The translations under genes were made by a program, and so were the position numbers. Shown here piece after piece: positions 44,334-53,137 of a DNA stretch of 64,000 nt. Source of the DNA: Embleya sp045207655 (GTDB lineage Bacteria; Actinomycetota; Actinomycetes; Streptomycetales; Streptomycetaceae); NCBI RefSeq assembly GCF_045207655.1, contig NZ_CP108785.1:1612001-1676000 (forward strand). The letters run 5' to 3'. The number at the start of each line of letters is the position of its first letter. Position 1 is the first letter of the stretch. The notes below the pieces were generated by a model. It was not told the DNA's origin, searched no databases, and worked only from the letters and a program-made list of their open reading frames with translations.

Positions 44334-45235
44334 TTCGTGCTCCTGGTGTGGGTGTCGTACTCGGTGTCGTCGGTGTCGTCGGTGTCGTCGGGCCCGTTGT
44401 CGGTGTCGACGGTGTTGCGTGCGTCGGCGGCGAGGATCGCCGCCAACTTGTCGAGGCTCTGACCGAAGCCGATCTCGATGCCGGCGACGAAGTCCGCGGA
44501 GTCGATCGTGCTGTCGGTGATCCGCCAGCGGGTGTCGAGGTCCGTGCCGGTGTCGGTGGGCCAAAGGACGAGTTCGACGTGGGAGGTGAAGGCGAGACCA
44601 CCGTCGGGAAGCAGCGGGGAGAGCCGGTAGGCGAGGCGCTCACCGGGGTGTACCTCCTCGACGACGCCCTCCGCCCGTCCGGCGACCGGTTCGGCGCCGT
44701 CGGCGTCCTCGGCGTCGCGGTACTCCAGGACGACCCGCCCACCCGGTCGCGCCTCGAAGACGAGCTCGGAGACCCGCAGGTCGTCCGGCGTCCACCAGCG
44801 GGCGAGCGGGGTGGTCTCGGTCAGGTGCCGCCAGACCGACTGCGGGCGTGCGGGCAGCGACCGGCGGAACCCGAACGAGCGGCCGTCGGCCCACCCCGTC
44901 TCGTCCGCGGCGAGCCGCTCGGCGTGGAGGCTGAGCCCGTAGCGGTCGTAGGTCGAATCGGGACCGGCGACCCGGTCCGCGGTGTCGGCGAGCCGCACGA
45001 GCACGGCCGCCAGGTCCCGCAGCGGACCCGGACGGAGGGCGTACACGCGGCGCTGGCCGGTGCGCTGCGAGGTGACGACGCCGGCGCGCTCGAGGGTCTG
45101 CAGGTGCTTGGTCGTCTGCGGCTGGCGTGCGTCGGCGAGCTGGGCGAGGACACCGACCGAGCGGGGTCGCTCGGCCAGCAGGCTCACGAGCCGCCAACGG
45201 GCCGGATCGGCCAGTGCGGTGAGGAGTGCGTCCAT
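44330..45235 (-). CDS. ArsR-type HTH fused to AHSA1/SRPBCC domain
   Basis: A 301-aa fusion. Residues 1 to about 75 are an ArsR-like winged HTH (LLTALADPARWRLVSLLAERP, VGVLAQLADARQPQTTKHLQTLERAGVV). Residues about 125-270 are an AHSA1-type START domain: FRRSLPARPQSVWRHLTETTPLARWW, GGRVVLEYRD, and the aromatic pocket. The tail is a Thr/Asp low-complexity stretch with a GTGTCGTCG-type DNA repeat. The fusion suggests that the lipid-binding domain senses the ligand. ATG at 45235 is seven bases after a -10-like AATACT, so the mRNA is nearly leaderless. Confidence 0.88.
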   Translation of the reverse strand: MDALLTALADPARWRLVSLLAERPRSVGVLAQLADARQPQTTKHLQTLERAGVVTSQRTGQRRVYALRPGPLRDLAAVLVRLADTADRVAGPDSTYDRYGLSLHAERLAADETGWADGRSFGFRRSLPARPQSVWRHLTETTPLARWWTPDDLRVSELVFEARPGGRVVLEYRDAEDADGAEPVAGRAEGVVEEVHPGERLAYRLSPLLPDGGLAFTSHVELVLWPTDTGTDLDTRWRITDSTIDSADFVAGIEIGFGQSLDKLAAILAADARNTVDTDNGPDDTDDTDDTEYDTHTRSTK

Positions 45236-45253
45236 GGCCCATAGTATTCACGA

Positions 45254-45271
45254 TGACGAATATTCTCGTCA
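45254..45271. promoter_or_regulatory. Dyad TGACGA-N6-TCGTCA, ArsR-type operator
   Basis: A perfect 6-bp-arm dyad around AATATT, overlapping the probable -35 (TTGACG) of the ArsR-AHSA1 gene. It should give autorepression of the operon. Confidence 0.72.
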
Positions 45272-45378
45272 AGGAATAGATCCGGACTCCCGCCCACACC
45301 ATCGACGACGAGATCCGTCCGACGGCGCACCGGGGGTCGGATTCCGCGAAAGGATGGGGTCGGACCTGATCGAGACGA

Positions 45379-46341
45379 GTGGACGGACGGACACCGCGTA
45401 TGGAACCCGGCAAGACATCGCCCGAGGCCCTGATCGCATCGCTCGACGACGCGAACGCCCGACTCTTCGTGCGACTGCTCGGTCGTCCCGATGGCCGCGA
45501 CATGCTCTACCGCATCAGCGGAACCGTGCACAACCACGTGCCCGGTGACGTTCACGGCAAGGTATTCCCGCACGGCCGGGTGCTGTTCGGCGTCGAGGGC
45601 TACAACATTCGCCGGCTCGTCCACCCGCCGGGCACCGACGACCTGCACATGGTCTCGCGCGAGATCGTCTTCTACACCGATCCGAAGGACGGCAGCGTCC
45701 TGACGGAGTGGACGAACCCGCTGGACGGGCAGACCCGTCCGCTTCCGCCGATCGCCAACGACCGCGTGCAGTTGTCGTATCGCATCCGTGCCGGCGCCCT
45801 GTTCGCGCTGTTCGGCCCCGCCGAGGTTCCGCTGGCCGGCTCCGTCGCCCCGCGGCGAGTGCACCGCAATCTGGTGTGGACCCTGGACGTGCCTCCCGTC
45901 TACCGCCTCGCCGACCGGTACGGCATCGACGACGACTTCGGCCTCGCGAACTCGACGTACACGTCATGGGAGTTGTTCGACTTCCTGGTGCACGAGGACG
46001 ACGCCCGCGAGTACTCCGGTACGCACGCCGACACCCGGACGGGAGCGATGCCGGTCACCAACTGCTGGAGCCGGATCTGCCCGTACGTGCCGGCGATGGG
46101 CATCGCGGAGAGCGAGACGCCGGGCAACCTCGTCTACCACGCGCGCGCATGGACGCTGGACGGCTTCGACGCGCTGGAGCCGTGGCTGGCCGACCTCGTA
46201 CGCACCCGGCATCCGCTCTACACCAGCGCCCCCGACACCCCCGGCACCGGCCCCAACACCACCACCTGGACCGCATTCCACGCCGGCGAACTGGCCCCGC
46301 GCGGCCTCACCTGGCGCGAGTGGCGCGACTCGACCCCCTGA
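45379..46341 (+). CDS. DUF1838 family protein
   Basis: A 320-aa protein of the DUF1838 family, function unknown. DGRDMLYRISGTVHNHVPGDVHGKVFPHGRVLFGVEGYNIRR, TEWTNPLDGQTRPLPPIANDRVQ, and NCWSRICPYVPAMGIAESETPGNLVYHARAWTLDGFDAL are the family signature. Relatives often have a Tat signal; none is seen here, so it is probably cytoplasmic. GTG at 45379 is used; ATG at 45400 is equally possible. It is divergent from the ArsR-AHSA1 operon across the 45254 dyad, so it may share that control. Confidence 0.85.
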   Translation: MDGRTPRMEPGKTSPEALIASLDDANARLFVRLLGRPDGRDMLYRISGTVHNHVPGDVHGKVFPHGRVLFGVEGYNIRRLVHPPGTDDLHMVSREIVFYTDPKDGSVLTEWTNPLDGQTRPLPPIANDRVQLSYRIRAGALFALFGPAEVPLAGSVAPRRVHRNLVWTLDVPPVYRLADRYGIDDDFGLANSTYTSWELFDFLVHEDDAREYSGTHADTRTGAMPVTNCWSRICPYVPAMGIAESETPGNLVYHARAWTLDGFDALEPWLADLVRTRHPLYTSAPDTPGTGPNTTTWTAFHAGELAPRGLTWREWRDSTP

Positions 46342-46363
46342 GCCACGCGGGCGCTTCCGGCCG

Positions 46364-47269
46364 TCAGGGCGTCAGGGGCAGGCGGTCGCCGGTGGCGCCG
46401 ACTTCCAGGGTTGCGTAGTCGGGGTGGTCCAAGCGGTGGTGGACGTAGATCTGGTCGGCCCACGGGGGGTCCAAGGGCGTGAACGCGCGCAGGCCCAGGA
46501 CGCGGCCGATCACCCGGTCCGGGTGGGCGGCGTTGAATTCGGCGATCGCGGCGGCCTCGCCGATCCGGTCGATGGTGCCCGGGAGATCGTCGAGGTAACA
46601 GGTGACCCGGGGCAACAGGTGGCCGTGGCCGGGCCGGCGGAAGAGATCCAGCGCGGTCGCCGTGGAGGTGTAGTGGTCCAGATCCAGGGAGACGAACCCG
46701 ACCGGGTGGGCCCGGAGTTCGCGCTCGTGGGTATCGAGGTAGTCCGGCAGCGTCCGCGCGAGGTCGCCGATCACCAACTCGGTCTCGCCCAGGCGGGGAT
46801 GCAATCGCTCGTGGTCCATCGTGTAGAAGCCGGGGCCGAACAGATAGGGCAGATCCCGGGGATCCTTGGCCGGCGGCATACCCGCCCCGCCGTCGAAGCC
46901 GACCACCCGCACCGCGACGCCCGTGGCGGCGGCGTAGTAGCGGGCGTGCTCGGCGAGCGCCAACAGCCCGTTGCCGCCGGCCACCCCGAACTCCACGACC
47001 GTCACGCCCCGATGCCCCAGACGCGCGGCCGACTCGGTGGCCCGGCGCACCCCGTACGCGTAGTGCGCCCGCTCCACCAGGCCGAACCGGTAGGCGGTCG
47101 CCGACCCGACACCGGGAAGCCGGCGTAACACCCGGTTCAAGGCCGCGTGTCGGGTACCGGACTTCGACCAGTCCCACAGCACATCGGCCCACCCGCCGGA
47201 GGGCCGACGACCGAACGGATGACCCTTTTGGGCACTCGTACCCGAACCACCCCTGCGCACCACGGACAT
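46364..47269 (-). CDS. SAM-methyltransferase-like protein, unknown
   Basis: A 301-aa protein. VTVVEFGVAGGNGLLALAEHARYYAAATG resembles motif I of class I methyltransferases (EFGVxGG), VRVVGFDGGAGMPPAKDPRDLPY the acidic motif II region with an insertion, and VGFVSLDLDHYTSTATALDLFR the motif IV region with aspartates. It matches streptomycete proteins of the TylF/macrocin O-methyltransferase neighbourhood, but the substrate is unknown. The N-terminal 30 residues are basic and variable. ATG at 47269. It runs in the same direction as the Imm49 gene, 82 bp downstream. Confidence 0.75.
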   Translation of the reverse strand: MSVVRRGGSGTSAQKGHPFGRRPSGGWADVLWDWSKSGTRHAALNRVLRRLPGVGSATAYRFGLVERAHYAYGVRRATESAARLGHRGVTVVEFGVAGGNGLLALAEHARYYAAATGVAVRVVGFDGGAGMPPAKDPRDLPYLFGPGFYTMDHERLHPRLGETELVIGDLARTLPDYLDTHERELRAHPVGFVSLDLDHYTSTATALDLFRRPGHGHLLPRVTCYLDDLPGTIDRIGEAAAIAEFNAAHPDRVIGRVLGLRAFTPLDPPWADQIYVHHRLDHPDYATLEVGATGDRLPLTP

Positions 47270-47351
47270 TCCCCCTCGACGCGACGGACCATCGTCGAGA
47301 ACCTTCCCGCCTCCCTCCCCTCCCCAACCCGGCGGTCGATCGACGCCGGGT

Positions 47352-49133
47352 TCAGGTGGTGAACTCGCCGAGCCACTCGCGATTCAGCAGGTACTTGGGC
47401 AGGTACGGCAACGTCGTGTCGACGTCCACGGGAAAGCCCATCTCGTACGCGAGGCACGCCATCGCCAGCGGGCCCAGCGCCACCCGACCACGCGGCGCGC
47501 GCGAGCCGTTCCAGTAGGTGTCGTGGTGGGCGAGGGCTTCGGTGAGAGCCTCCGCGAAGGCCGCGTGATCCTTCGTGACGAGGCGATGGAAGAGAGCCAC
47601 TGGCTGATAGTCGATCAGATCCAGGAAGTCCCGGGGAGTACGGGTGGCCACATCTCGCCCGGACGTGTTCATGGTGGCGACCAACTTCTGGACGATGTCG
47701 TCCATCGGCCGCCCGAGCCAGTAGTTCTGCAGGGTGTCGATCCAGTGGAGGACGTAGTCGTCGACCGGATCGGCACGGCGCAGGTCCGCCGGCGGCACCC
47801 GGCACAGGGTGGTGATCCGCTCCTGCTCGCGGCAGACGACCGCGAGCCAGAAGGCGTCGAGCCAGGCACGGGCGTGAGCGTACGGCGCGATGCCGGTGGC
47901 GGTGGCGGCGCCGGGGAGGGCAAGCACGCGATCGCCGATCCGGCACGGCACGGTCCCCTCCCGGGCGAGCGCGGTGGCGAACAACGCGCTGCCGACCTGC
48001 ATGGCGGTGACCCAGGCTTCCCACGTCTCCGGCTTCGCCGACGCGGCATCGTCCGCGCAGCGGGCATGGGCAAGGTCCACGGCCGCCCCGAAGCCGTCGG
48101 CGAAGCCGCTCGCGTCCTGCTCCAGTCGCGCGGTGAACTCGGCCACGATCCGCGCGAGTTGCTCGACGGTGGCGTGCTCGGGTTGCTCGACATCGGTCGT
48201 GCCGCCGGCGACCTCGGGCCCCGAGTCTCCGCCGCCGTCCCGGTCGCGCAGGCTCCTCATCAGCTCCATCAGTTCCTGCGGCGGCACCACGGAGAAGGTG
48301 CGCCGGTCGTGGTCGAAGACCGTGAGCGAGACCAACTGCCCCTGGTGCCACCAGTACAACCTCGGGGACAGTGCGCCCGGTCCGTCCTCGTAGGCGCCGA
48401 GGGCATACGCACCAAGGTCGTTGACCGCGTCCACCACGGTCCCGTCGACAATCGCGTGGAACGCCAACAGGTGCCTCGTGGGCACGGCGACGAGCGCCCC
48501 GGCCGCCGGCAGTTCTCGTCCGGTGACGGATCGGACCAGGTCGGGCAGTACCAGCGCCCTGCTCGCGACGAAGTGGGAGCCACCGCTGACGGAGTGCAGC
48601 AGCGCACCCTGCGGCCCGCGCACCTCCACGTGCTCCACGGGGTCGCTCCGCAGGTTAGCCACGCCCGCCGTCCACAGCTCCCGGTGCCCGGCGCCCGCCA
48701 CTTCCCGGTCGGTCAGGATCCGCACGGAACCGGGCGCGTCCAGTGCGAAGGCCAGGATGAGCCCCTCGGCCACCGGCTGCACGTAGCGAAAGCCCGACGC
48801 GGCATCCGCGGGAAAGAAGTCGTCGGGCAACAGCCGCGGATAAGCCCCTCGCAGCAACTCCTGCGTGCTCTCCTCACCCCGGGACGCGGTCTCCAGGTTG
48901 CCGAAGTGTTGCTCCACCAGCGCGGGCCACTGCTCCTCGCCCACCGCGCGACACCGCTGCGCCAGGTTCTTCAGCGGACTGAGACGGCCCGCGTGCTCGA
49001 CGACATCGCCCTCGACGGCCGGGCGCACCCCATGCCGGGTGAAGAAGAAATCGGCCGTCAGCTCGCGCAGATACGCGGCCTGCGGCACGGTCAGCATGGA
49101 CAGGTGCGGATCAGGTATGTCGTGCCGATTCAC
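47352..49133 (-). CDS. DUF1444-like domain fused to Imm49 immunity domain
   Basis: A 593-aa soluble protein. Residues about 1-280 look like DUF1444: GLILAFALDAPGSVRILTDREV, LVLPDLVRSVTGRELPAAGALVAVPTRHLLAFHAI. Residues about 320-590 match Imm49: LEQDASGFADGFGAAVDLAHA, PYAHARAWLDAFWLAVVCREQERITTLCRVPPADLR, DDYVLHWIDTLQNYWLGRP. Imm49 proteins neutralise a co-encoded polymorphic toxin, but no toxin gene is adjacent, so it may be an orphan immunity gene or serve a house role. ATG at 49133. A Gly/Asp linker (about 288-305) joins the domains. Confidence 0.78.
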   Translation of the reverse strand: MNRHDIPDPHLSMLTVPQAAYLRELTADFFFTRHGVRPAVEGDVVEHAGRLSPLKNLAQRCRAVGEEQWPALVEQHFGNLETASRGEESTQELLRGAYPRLLPDDFFPADAASGFRYVQPVAEGLILAFALDAPGSVRILTDREVAGAGHRELWTAGVANLRSDPVEHVEVRGPQGALLHSVSGGSHFVASRALVLPDLVRSVTGRELPAAGALVAVPTRHLLAFHAIVDGTVVDAVNDLGAYALGAYEDGPGALSPRLYWWHQGQLVSLTVFDHDRRTFSVVPPQELMELMRSLRDRDGGGDSGPEVAGGTTDVEQPEHATVEQLARIVAEFTARLEQDASGFADGFGAAVDLAHARCADDAASAKPETWEAWVTAMQVGSALFATALAREGTVPCRIGDRVLALPGAATATGIAPYAHARAWLDAFWLAVVCREQERITTLCRVPPADLRRADPVDDYVLHWIDTLQNYWLGRPMDDIVQKLVATMNTSGRDVATRTPRDFLDLIDYQPVALFHRLVTKDHAAFAEALTEALAHHDTYWNGSRAPRGRVALGPLAMACLAYEMGFPVDVDTTLPYLPKYLLNREWLGEFTT

Positions 49134-49193
49134 CCGAAGACTCTACGCAGGCGGGCCGAGCCGGCCCGACACGGTACCGGCCACCGGCGCCCC

Positions 49194-50195
49194 TCACACC
49201 TGCGGCGGAGTTCGCCGATCCGAGTCCGTGAGCCGGTCGGCCAGTGCCACGACGAGGTCGCGGAGTTCATCCGGTCGCTCGATGAGGAACGGCCGGTCCA
49301 GCGACGCGAGCACGGCGGGCAGCCAGTCGAGTCGTTCCACGCGCAGTTCGACGCGGGACCAGTGCCCGGCGTCGGAATCCGCGCCGCTCTCGACCGGCGG
49401 CTCCACCACGATCGCGATCCCGGCGGGAAGTCGGGTGTGGATCTGCTCGGCCGTCCCCTGGATCCGCAGGGTCACCTCGTGCCGGTACGGAGCGGTGGCC
49501 AGCCCGGTCAGGACGCGTTCCGCCGGGTCGAACCCGGCGGGCGGCTCGAACGCGCCGGGCAGGGTCCGCGCGCCGGCGATGCGATCCAGCCGGAACGTCC
49601 GCTCCTCGCCCACCGCGACGTCCACACCCGTCACGTACCACCTGCCCGAGTGGGCGACGAGACCGTACGGATGCAGCGTGCGTTCGCTGCGTCGGCCGTC
49701 GGCGGCGGTGTACCGGATCGAGATCGGCCGGTGATGGCGCACCGCGTCGGCGATCGAGAGCAGGACCGCGCTCTCCGGGGCGGTCGGCTCGCCGGGCTCG
49801 GCGGTGAAGGCGAGCGAGCCCGACACGGCGTCGAGCCTGTGTCGGAGCCGCTCGGGCAGGACCCGCCGGATCTTCGCCGCCGCCGTCTCGGCGGCCGTGC
49901 CGGTGGTGGTCGTCAGACCGGCCCGCCGGCCCGCGATCAGGCCGAGCAGTACGGCGAGCGCCTCGTCGTCGCTCAGCATGAGCGGTGGCATGCGGTAGCC
50001 GGAAGCCAGGCGGTAGCCGCCGTAGCGGCCACGCACGGACTCGACCGGCACGTCGAGATCGACGAGGTGGTCGACGTACCGACGCACCGTGCGCTCGTCG
50101 ACGTCGAGCCGCTCGGCGAGTTCGGCCACCGTCCGGAGGCCGCCTCCTTGCAGGAGCTCCAGCAGGGTGAGCACGCGAGCGATGGGTCGGGTCAT
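49194..50195 (-). CDS. YafY-type HTH/WYL-domain regulator
   Basis: A 333-aa regulator. Residues 1-60: HTH_11 (RVLTLLELLQGGGLRTVAELAERLDVDERTVRRYVDHL). Residues about 130-300: WYL domain (ISIRYTAADGRRSERTLHPYGLVAHSGRWYVTGVD). It ends in a WCX domain, VTLRIQGTAEQI. ATG at 50195 behind GGGAGACTTTCGGTC. Divergent from the VOC gene, a pairing common in streptomycetes, so the VOC gene is its likely target. WYL domains bind nucleotides or DNA damage products in some cases. Confidence 0.94.
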   Translation of the reverse strand: MTRPIARVLTLLELLQGGGLRTVAELAERLDVDERTVRRYVDHLVDLDVPVESVRGRYGGYRLASGYRMPPLMLSDDEALAVLLGLIAGRRAGLTTTTGTAAETAAAKIRRVLPERLRHRLDAVSGSLAFTAEPGEPTAPESAVLLSIADAVRHHRPISIRYTAADGRRSERTLHPYGLVAHSGRWYVTGVDVAVGEERTFRLDRIAGARTLPGAFEPPAGFDPAERVLTGLATAPYRHEVTLRIQGTAEQIHTRLPAGIAIVVEPPVESGADSDAGHWSRVELRVERLDWLPAVLASLDRPFLIERPDELRDLVVALADRLTDSDRRTPPQV

Positions 50196-50268
50196 GACCG
50201 AAAGTCTCCCGTGAATACCGGGCGGATTCTGTCCGGTATCGATCGTAGCGTGTGATCGCAAGCACCGA

Positions 50269-50303
50269 CCGATCACCGATCCCCGATCACCGATCACCGA
50301 TCA
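50269..50303. repeat. 7-bp tandem repeat CCGATCA x5
   Basis: Five copies, the second reading CCGATCC, between the divergent WYL and VOC genes, ending nine bases before AGGAGAG of the VOC gene. Being outside any frame, its copy number could alter spacing between promoter and ribosome site. Confidence 0.8.
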
Positions 50304-50323
50304 CCAGCCAGGAGAGACCCCCG

Positions 50324-50722
50324 ATGGACTTCGTCTCGATCCGCATCATCACCGCCGACGTGGCCCGCCTCGTCGACTTCTACGAGCGCGCCACCGGCGT
50401 GCGGGCCGACTGGGCCACCGAGGACTTCGCCGAGCTCAGGACCGCCTCCGCCACCCTCGCGATCGCCGGCACCCGCACCGTCCCACTGTTCGCGCCCGGC
50501 TCCGCCCACCCGGCGGACAACCGCAGCGTCATCCTCGAATTCCGCGTCGACGACGTGGACGGCGTGTACCGGAACCTGACCGGCTTCGTGGCGGACTTCG
50601 TCAACGAGCCCACCACGATGCCCTGGGGCAACCGCGCGCTCCTGTTCCGCGACCCGGACGGCAACCTCGTCAACTTCTTCACCCCGGTCACCCCGGCCGC
50701 CGTCGCGAAGTTCGCGCGCTGA
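50324..50722 (+). CDS. VOC (glyoxalase/bleomycin-resistance-like) protein
   Basis: A 132-aa vicinal-oxygen-chelate fold protein with two beta-alpha-beta-beta-beta modules. VSIRIITADVARLVDFYERATG starts module 1 and VILEFRVDDVDGVYRNL module 2; LLFRDPDGNLVNFFTPV is the conserved end. As in bleomycin-resistance relatives the first metal ligand is not obvious, so the function may be binding, not catalysis. ATG at 50324 with AGGAGAG upstream. Divergent from the WYL regulator. Confidence 0.9.
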   Translation: MDFVSIRIITADVARLVDFYERATGVRADWATEDFAELRTASATLAIAGTRTVPLFAPGSAHPADNRSVILEFRVDDVDGVYRNLTGFVADFVNEPTTMPWGNRALLFRDPDGNLVNFFTPVTPAAVAKFAR

Positions 50723-50859
50723 CGCCGATCCCGCCGATCCCGGCCATCGCGAGGTACGCCGTGGTCGCACGGCGCGCCGTGATCGCGGTGGACCCGCTCG
50801 ACCGGGGCGCCGTCACCGCACGCGAACGACGCCCGCCGATATGACGACTTCGGGTGCGT

Positions 50860-51183
50860 TCAGCGCGGCCCCGGCCCAGGCCCCGCCGCGCCGCCGAAGG
50901 ACGGCCCCACCGCACACGGGCGAATGTCGACGTCCCGCCAGACATCGCCGGTCATGTACGGCTCGACCGCCAACCAGGCGTCGAGCTCCGCGCGCGTGGG
51001 GAAGTCCAGGACCAACATCGATCCGATCATCCGTCCATCGGCGTCGAGGATCGCCGTACCGAACAACATCCGCCCCGCGGCGACCATCGTGTCGCCGAGT
51101 TCGATGTGCCGTGGCCTGGCCGCGAGCCGACGGGCCGCGGCGTGCTCGTCGGTTCCGTCGTGGGCGATCAAGAGGAATTGCAT
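50860..51183 (-). CDS. YciI-family protein
   Basis: A 107-aa ferredoxin-like protein. MQFLLIAHDGTDEHAAARRLAARPRHIELGDTMVAAGRMLFGTAILDADGRMIGSMLVLDFPTRAELDAWLAVEPYMTGDVWRDVDIRPC is YciI throughout, with the conserved His/Asp. The start is ATG at 51183, nine bases after GGGAGG; the in-frame ATG at 51192 would abut the same ribosome site. Role unknown; YciI proteins may act as small enzymes or co-factors. Confidence 0.9.
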   Translation of the reverse strand: MQFLLIAHDGTDEHAAARRLAARPRHIELGDTMVAAGRMLFGTAILDADGRMIGSMLVLDFPTRAELDAWLAVEPYMTGDVWRDVDIRPCAVGPSFGGAAGPGPGPR

Positions 51184-51304
51184 GCGGGTCATCCTCCCGC
51201 AGGACACCCGCCGATCGACACCCGCTCGAGCAATCGACACCCACTCGATCGACCGGCGCCCGCACCATCGATCGTCCGCCACGCGATGAGTCGTCGCCCC
51301 CGGG

Positions 51305-53020
51305 TCATCGCGCCACGGCCGAGCAGTAGTCCGCGTCCGTGGCGAGCAGGTTCCGATGGGTGTCCTCGGCCGTGATGACGCCGTCGTCCAGGACCAGGAC
51401 ACGGTCCGCGACGTCCAGGAGGGCCGGGCTGCCGGTGATCACGATGGTCGTGCGGCCTCGGCGCAGCTTCGCGACGTTGCGCGCGATGAACTGTTCGGTG
51501 ACCGCGTCGACGGCCGTCGTCGGATTGTGCAGGACGAGGACGTCGGTGTCGGCGGCGAGGGCGCGGGCCAGGGACAGCCGTTGCCGCTGCCCTCCGGACA
51601 GGTTCGCGCCGCGGTCGCGGACGCCGTACTCGAGTCCTTCGCGGTGCAGGGCGACGACGTCGGTCAGCATGGACGCCTCGACGGCCTCGGGGATGATCCG
51701 ACTGCCGCCCGACGGGTCGATGTTCGTACGGAGCGTGCCCGCGAAGATCTCCCCGTCGTACGGGTTCACCAGCATGTGCTCTCGGACCGCCTCGATCGAC
51801 AGGTCCGCGATCTCCTGCCCGCCGACCCGTACGACTCCCTCGTAGGCGTCGGGCGGGACCTGTACGGCCAGGATCGACGCGAGTTCGGCCGCCGCGCGCG
51901 GCTGGTAGGCGGCGATCGCCACGAACTCGCCGGGGCCCACCCGGAACTTCACCTTGTGCAGCGACCCGTATCGCACGCAGTCGATCTCGAGGTCTCCGCC
52001 CGCCGTCGGGCGCCCCGAACCCGGGGTGGTCGCCGGCGGCGCGGCCAACACCAGCGCCATTCGCTCGGCCGACGCGCGCGCGATCATCACGTACTTCGGC
52101 ATGTCCGAGAAGAGCTTGAGCGGTTCCATGATGAACTGCGCCAGCCCCACGGCCATGACGAGTTGACCGATCGTGATCGAGCCGTCGAACGCCAGCAGAC
52201 CCGCCGTCACGGTCACCGCGACGGCAAGGATCGCGTTGAGGGCCTGGGCGGTGCCCGCGTACGCGCCGTTCACCCCGGCGACGGTGATCGCCTGGCGCCG
52301 CGCCTCCGCGCTGACCTTTCGGTAGGACAGGAATGCCGCGTGGTTGCCGCCGAAGCCGTGCAGCGGGCGCAGGCCGGTGATCAGGTCGGCGACCTTCGCG
52401 CCCGCCCGGGCCACCCGGGCCTGCTGTTCACGCGTACTGGCGCCGATGCGCTTGGACATCACGCTCAGAATGGACAGGATCGCGACGGTCCCCACGATCA
52501 CCAGCAGGCCGAGCCGGATGTCGGCCAGACCCAGCGCGATCGCCGCGACCAGTACCGCGACCAGGGAGCTGATCAGCAGCGGCACCACTTCGATGATGTC
52601 GGCGGTCTGGTCGGCGTCCTCGGTGGCGATGGTGAGCACCTCGCCGGACTTGAGGTCGACGTCCCTGGCCACCGGCTGGAGACCGCACGCCGCGACCTCC
52701 ACCCGCCAGTGGTGCGCCTCGGTCGTGTTGGCCTTCTGCAGGATGCGCATCCCGAACCGCCACGACAACGACACGGTCGTGATGATCACGGCCAGCGCGG
52801 CGATCGCCAGGGCGAGTGAGCCCAGGCTTCGATCCCGCAACGTGTGTTCGACGATCAGGCCGATCGCGATGGGGAAGGCGGTCTCTCCCGCCTGGTACAT
52901 GCCCATGAGGACGGTGCCCCAGGTCATGGCCCCGGCGTTGCGACGCATCGCGGTGCGCAGGATGGCGGACCCCGAGCGGGGCCGCTGCGTGTCGGGAGTG
53001 TTCATCGAGGTGACGGGCAT
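51305..53020 (-). CDS. ABC exporter subunit with degenerate ATP site (siderophore locus)
   Basis: A 571-aa half-transporter with about six N-terminal helices (residues about 30-305) and an NBD from about 340. The Walker A region reads AIAAYQPRAAAE (about 368-379) with no GKS/T; Walker B is VLVLHNP, with His-Asn in place of Asp-Glu; the H-loop position reads ITGS. Only the signature LSGGQRQRLSLARAL (474-488) is intact. Its partner, encoded just upstream, has the reverse pattern. It cannot hydrolyse ATP alone. ATG at 53020, or 53005. Third gene of the iron-regulated unit; likely siderophore export or import as in IrtAB/YbtPQ-type systems, by inference from position. Confidence 0.88.
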   Translation of the reverse strand: MPVTSMNTPDTQRPRSGSAILRTAMRRNAGAMTWGTVLMGMYQAGETAFPIAIGLIVEHTLRDRSLGSLALAIAALAVIITTVSLSWRFGMRILQKANTTEAHHWRVEVAACGLQPVARDVDLKSGEVLTIATEDADQTADIIEVVPLLISSLVAVLVAAIALGLADIRLGLLVIVGTVAILSILSVMSKRIGASTREQQARVARAGAKVADLITGLRPLHGFGGNHAAFLSYRKVSAEARRQAITVAGVNGAYAGTAQALNAILAVAVTVTAGLLAFDGSITIGQLVMAVGLAQFIMEPLKLFSDMPKYVMIARASAERMALVLAAPPATTPGSGRPTAGGDLEIDCVRYGSLHKVKFRVGPGEFVAIAAYQPRAAAELASILAVQVPPDAYEGVVRVGGQEIADLSIEAVREHMLVNPYDGEIFAGTLRTNIDPSGGSRIIPEAVEASMLTDVVALHREGLEYGVRDRGANLSGGQRQRLSLARALAADTDVLVLHNPTTAVDAVTEQFIARNVAKLRRGRTTIVITGSPALLDVADRVLVLDDGVITAEDTHRNLLATDADYCSAVAR

Positions 53021-53038
53021 TCGCTTTCCGGTCGGCGG

Positions 53039-53128
53039 AGTTCGCGGGACTCGCGGAGCTCTCGGGGTTCACACGGTTCACAGGGTTCGCGGGGCAGGCG
53101 GAGTTCGCGGGGTTCGCGGGATGGACGG
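53039..53128. repeat. 9-nt-period tandem repeat between the exporter genes
   Basis: Ten degenerate units on a strict 9-nt period (AGTTCGCGG, GACTCGCGG, AGCTCTCGG, GGTTCACAC and so on), filling the gap between the two exporter genes. Leftward it encodes a (Pro-Ala-Asn)-like repeat in one frame, which is not the frame of either gene. Confidence 0.85.
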
Positions 53129-53137
53129 AGCCGCCCG

